NCBI GenBank assembly: GCA_028753945.1 | Contig: JAPNXP010000002.1 | Span: forward strand, 3,100,001-3,164,000 | Length of the DNA: 64,000 nt | Direction of reading: 5' to 3' | From: Hexactinellida sp. DTS-2022 | Lineage: Eukaryota; Porifera; Hexactinellida | In this document: positions 61,646 through 64,000 of the stretch, in pieces | Layout of the letters: each line of letters begins with the position of its first letter | Numbering within the stretch: position 1 is the stretch's first letter | Notes under the pieces: generated by a model | The model's database searches: none | What the model was told of the DNA's origin: nothing | The model's input: the letters and a program-made list of their open reading frames with translations, nothing else | Program-made: the position numbers and the translations under genes

Positions 61646-62363
61646 GGTTAAATTACGGCAGATTCACCCAAAAAACACATGAATTTAGTTTTGAAGGTGG
61701 GAGTTTGAATTTCACATATATGATGGAAGAGATTATAGCTATATCGAAACTGAAAACGAAATCTAATTATCTTCTATAAATTCGAAATTATTGGGCTTGC
61801 AGTATTATGCTAATACAAAAGTCCCATAGGGGGATTTTTTCGACTCCACCTGATAAGTGTGTAGTTTGCAAGATCATTATTTGCTAAAGACCTGTACTGT
61901 GTGATCTATCAGAAAGATCATCGTTATGGGCGGTTGGTGAGTGGTTTAGAATTTTGATAAGATCTAAATAAAAAATATTGCGACCTTTTGAAACCAAAAA
62001 ATGAATAAAAAGGTCATCTTTTCATGCGAAATTTGATAAAATGCTTGATAAAAAAATTTCCAAGTCATAATTCAAAAATGTAAACCGTCTACCTACTCCG
62101 TACGCTTATAATCTTTAAATATTGATTCTGATGACAAACATTGATAATTGCATTGCCAAATTACCGCATAATATCGACCACCACTTTTGGAAATCGCCCT
62201 ATGGGAGATTTGTATTAGCCAAATTTTGAAACCGACAAAAAATAAAAAGTATAATAGATAGGGACATTTTCTTTTTGGTTTATTGATTTGTATCGTATAG
62301 GTATATATTTCTCACAATTACAGATTAATACAAGAACTTTCATTCACGTGGGGTAATTTAACC
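61646..62363. mobile_element. TTAA MITE, family C, copy 2, in Helitron copy B
   Basis: TTAA at 61642-61645 and 62364-62367. Copy A reads CATTACTTTAACATAACGCC at 33616, the empty site. 718 bp, closely matching 40172-40891. Confidence 0.95.
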
Positions 62364-63294
62364 TTAACATAACGCCAGAGATATGACCTGTTCAGACAGG
62401 AAGAGACCACTTCGGCTCTCGACCCATGCTTACCAACAGGGGGTATCTGACGGAAGTCGCTTCCAAAAACCATTACTTTGCCACCAAAGGGGAGATCACA
62501 GGAACAATTATCCCTCAAACTGCGATCAACACACTCAGCTACATGCTTATTTGACATGCACGCTTCATCCCATACCAAAAGTTTTGTACGCTTAATTAGC
62601 TGTGCCAAAGCACTCTGTTTCGAAATGTTACATACAGATAACTCATTGATATCAATGGGAACTTTCAACCTAGAGTGGACAGTCCTCCCTCCTGCGAGGA
62701 GGAGAGCGGCTATGCCACTGCTAGCTAACCCAAGGACAATTTGACTCTGTGAGCAAACTTGAGCCAAAAGTATATTTTAAAGGAATGTCTTTCCTGTGCC
62801 CCCGGGACCATCTACAAATAATATTTTGGGATACTGCTCAGGATCATTTACCGCTGCTATTATAGAGGTAAACACACTATGCTGATCAGAATTAAGAGAA
62901 GGAACATCATGAACAACTATTGCTAGCTGCTCATCAAATTATAATATAATTCTATCTCAATAATAAGATCCTCATCGTATGGACTTCTGGTATGAATGGG
63001 TATTGTCATTCCTGGGAAATCTGGTAGAGATAAACCCTGGTTTTGCAAACGCTTATCAATATCCATTAATACAGAATTAAGTATGTGCTCATCGACCTCA
63101 ATATCGGGCACATACGTTCTAGCACGATAAAGAAAGTCATCAGAAAAAGCAAATTTATACTTTTCCCAAAGAGCCGCAGGATTACATGGTTCGTCATAGA
63201 GTAGAGTTGTACGAATAGATTACGTAACTGTGGAGCCATATGCTACGAAGCAGCAATATTCAAATACAAATCATATTCGCTATCATCTTCCAGC

Positions 63295-64000
63295 AGGGCC
63301 CGTGAGAGGGGGGTCTCTGGTCCCAAAGGAGCAGGGCCCGGAACCAGATGGGGCCCGTGTTTTCACTTTGGATAAATCACGAATGTCCATCTTATATAAA
63401 CGAACCTTATTTTGCACTTAGTTTAGTTTTTTCTATAGGAGTATAATTATTATAAATGTTTTAATCAGTTTTTATTACTCCTTGTTAGAAATGTCGTCAT
63501 ACAAACATACTTCCGGTGCAGAAAAGAGGCGAGGAAATGTGTTCGGGATAAAGAAACAAAGGCAATGTCCCAGAGTCTCTTTGATATACAATTTGTCTAT
63601 CGGTCAGATGAAAATTCTCAACAACTAGCATTACCAATCGATACTATGGAAGAGATGTCGGCCATAGGATCTACAAATAATGACGTTGATCCAATAGGTG
63701 CAGAACCATCTATTAATGATTCTTAGCCTAGTGATCAAAACTCCTTTATCGAGGATACCTATACACAGTGGCACGGTAGCTTGCCTCAGCATGAATTTGA
63801 TACCTTTCAATTGCTCTATCATTAGTTCAATTTTATTCTTCGTACTTGAGAACCTAGAAATGGATCATAACTATCACCGTAGGCATTCATAGTTTTCTAA
63901 ATTTCGTATACAATACTCAAGTAACCACAAAAGTTATAAATAGAAAATCATAGTTTCACAAAATCAGGTTAGGAATTCAATAACTTTATTATCAGTATTT
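63295..64000 (+). pseudogene. hAT transposon 5' part, ZMYM-type N-terminus
   Basis: CAGGGCCCGTGAGAGGGG at 63296 looks like a hAT end (CAGGG). From ATG 63491 the frame reads MSSYKHTSGAEKRRGN, the SGAEKRK-type start of ZMYM1-like/TTF-type hAT transposases. A shift near 63575 leads to an acidic linker (ENSQQLALPIDTMEEM) and a TAG at 63724. The remainder up to the window edge is in mixed frames. The catalytic domain would lie beyond the window. Family assignment rests on a short motif. Confidence 0.55.

Larger units (their letters stand above)
59903..63245 (-). pseudogene. Helitron helicase, copy B, with two MITE insertions
   Basis: Near-identical to copy A over 32580-34282, and extends further 5'. 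Parts in transcription order: PAALWEKYKFAFSDDF and ARTYVPDIEVDEHILNSVL (63070-63200), Walker A region (~62800), RSLRDNCSCDLPFGGK and GSDFRQIPPVGKHG (62318-62767), NMRLQTLLSQDALEVSKF (61377-61637), then MPPHRLFFKLFATVILL and AYCFTINKGQGQSLD (60870-61301), then the tail to 59903. It lacks the OTU frame. Removing the insertions at 60170-60867 and 61646-62363 restores continuity with copy A. A one-base loss at ~61304 and other shifts remain. The first 5' portion (Rep) is absent. Confidence 0.9.

Overview
The window reads as a transposon-dense, AT-rich stretch of a eukaryotic, most likely invertebrate animal, genome. Every protein-coding segment I can recognise belongs to a mobile element: Helitron Rep/helicase, an OTU protease of Helitron type, a RAG1-like/Transib-type transposase, a second DDE-like transposase family, a Tc1/mariner fragment and a hAT N-terminus. 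I saw no host gene, rRNA, tRNA, CRISPR array or operon-like organisation. I cannot name the species.

Layout. 1-2340: a 115-bp tandem repeat split by a TTAA-flanked element. 2340-11330: a large inverted arrangement of ~855-bp units, each carrying a ~115-bp hairpin; its inner ends are a palindromic minisatellite, and a (GT)n-bearing element lies between the arms. 11335-22240: structured hairpin blocks, a second TTAA element, a smaller foldback element, hexamer low-complexity DNA and a hAT-type MITE. 22440-29560: a long palindrome, two copies of a TTAA element, TA-flanked MITEs and a 110-bp tandem array. 29878-30549: a decayed Tc1 transposase. 31244-44980: Helitron copy A (minus strand), cut up by a 5.4-kb long-TIR element and other insertions. 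45000-50080: more TTAA elements and a 15-bp minisatellite. 50641-52335: a DDE-like transposase with one internal stop. 52969-56045: a complete RAG1-like transposon. 57745-59902: a second, truncated RAG1-like copy. 59903-63245: Helitron copy B with two clean MITE insertions. 63295-64000: the start of a hAT element.

The most interesting object is the RAG1-like transposon at 52969-56045. Its ends are an 18-bp inverted repeat beginning CACAGTG (the V(D)J signal heptamer) and it is flanked by a 5-bp duplication, CAATC. Its transposase keeps the DDE triad at almost exactly RAG1 spacing, the C-x2-C / H-x4-H zinc ligands and a C-terminal zinc knuckle. The 3'-side end of the second copy (57745) shares the heptamer and, after exactly 23 diverged bases in both copies, the block AATAGGCATTT. 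This resembles a 23-RSS layout. No RAG2-like gene was seen beside either copy.

Much of the history can be read inside the window, because uninterrupted copies supply the pre-insertion sites. Helitron copy A gives the empty sites for both TTAA elements in copy B; the opposite arm of each long inverted repeat gives the empty site for hAT-like MITEs; tandem repeats give empty sites for two more TTAA elements.
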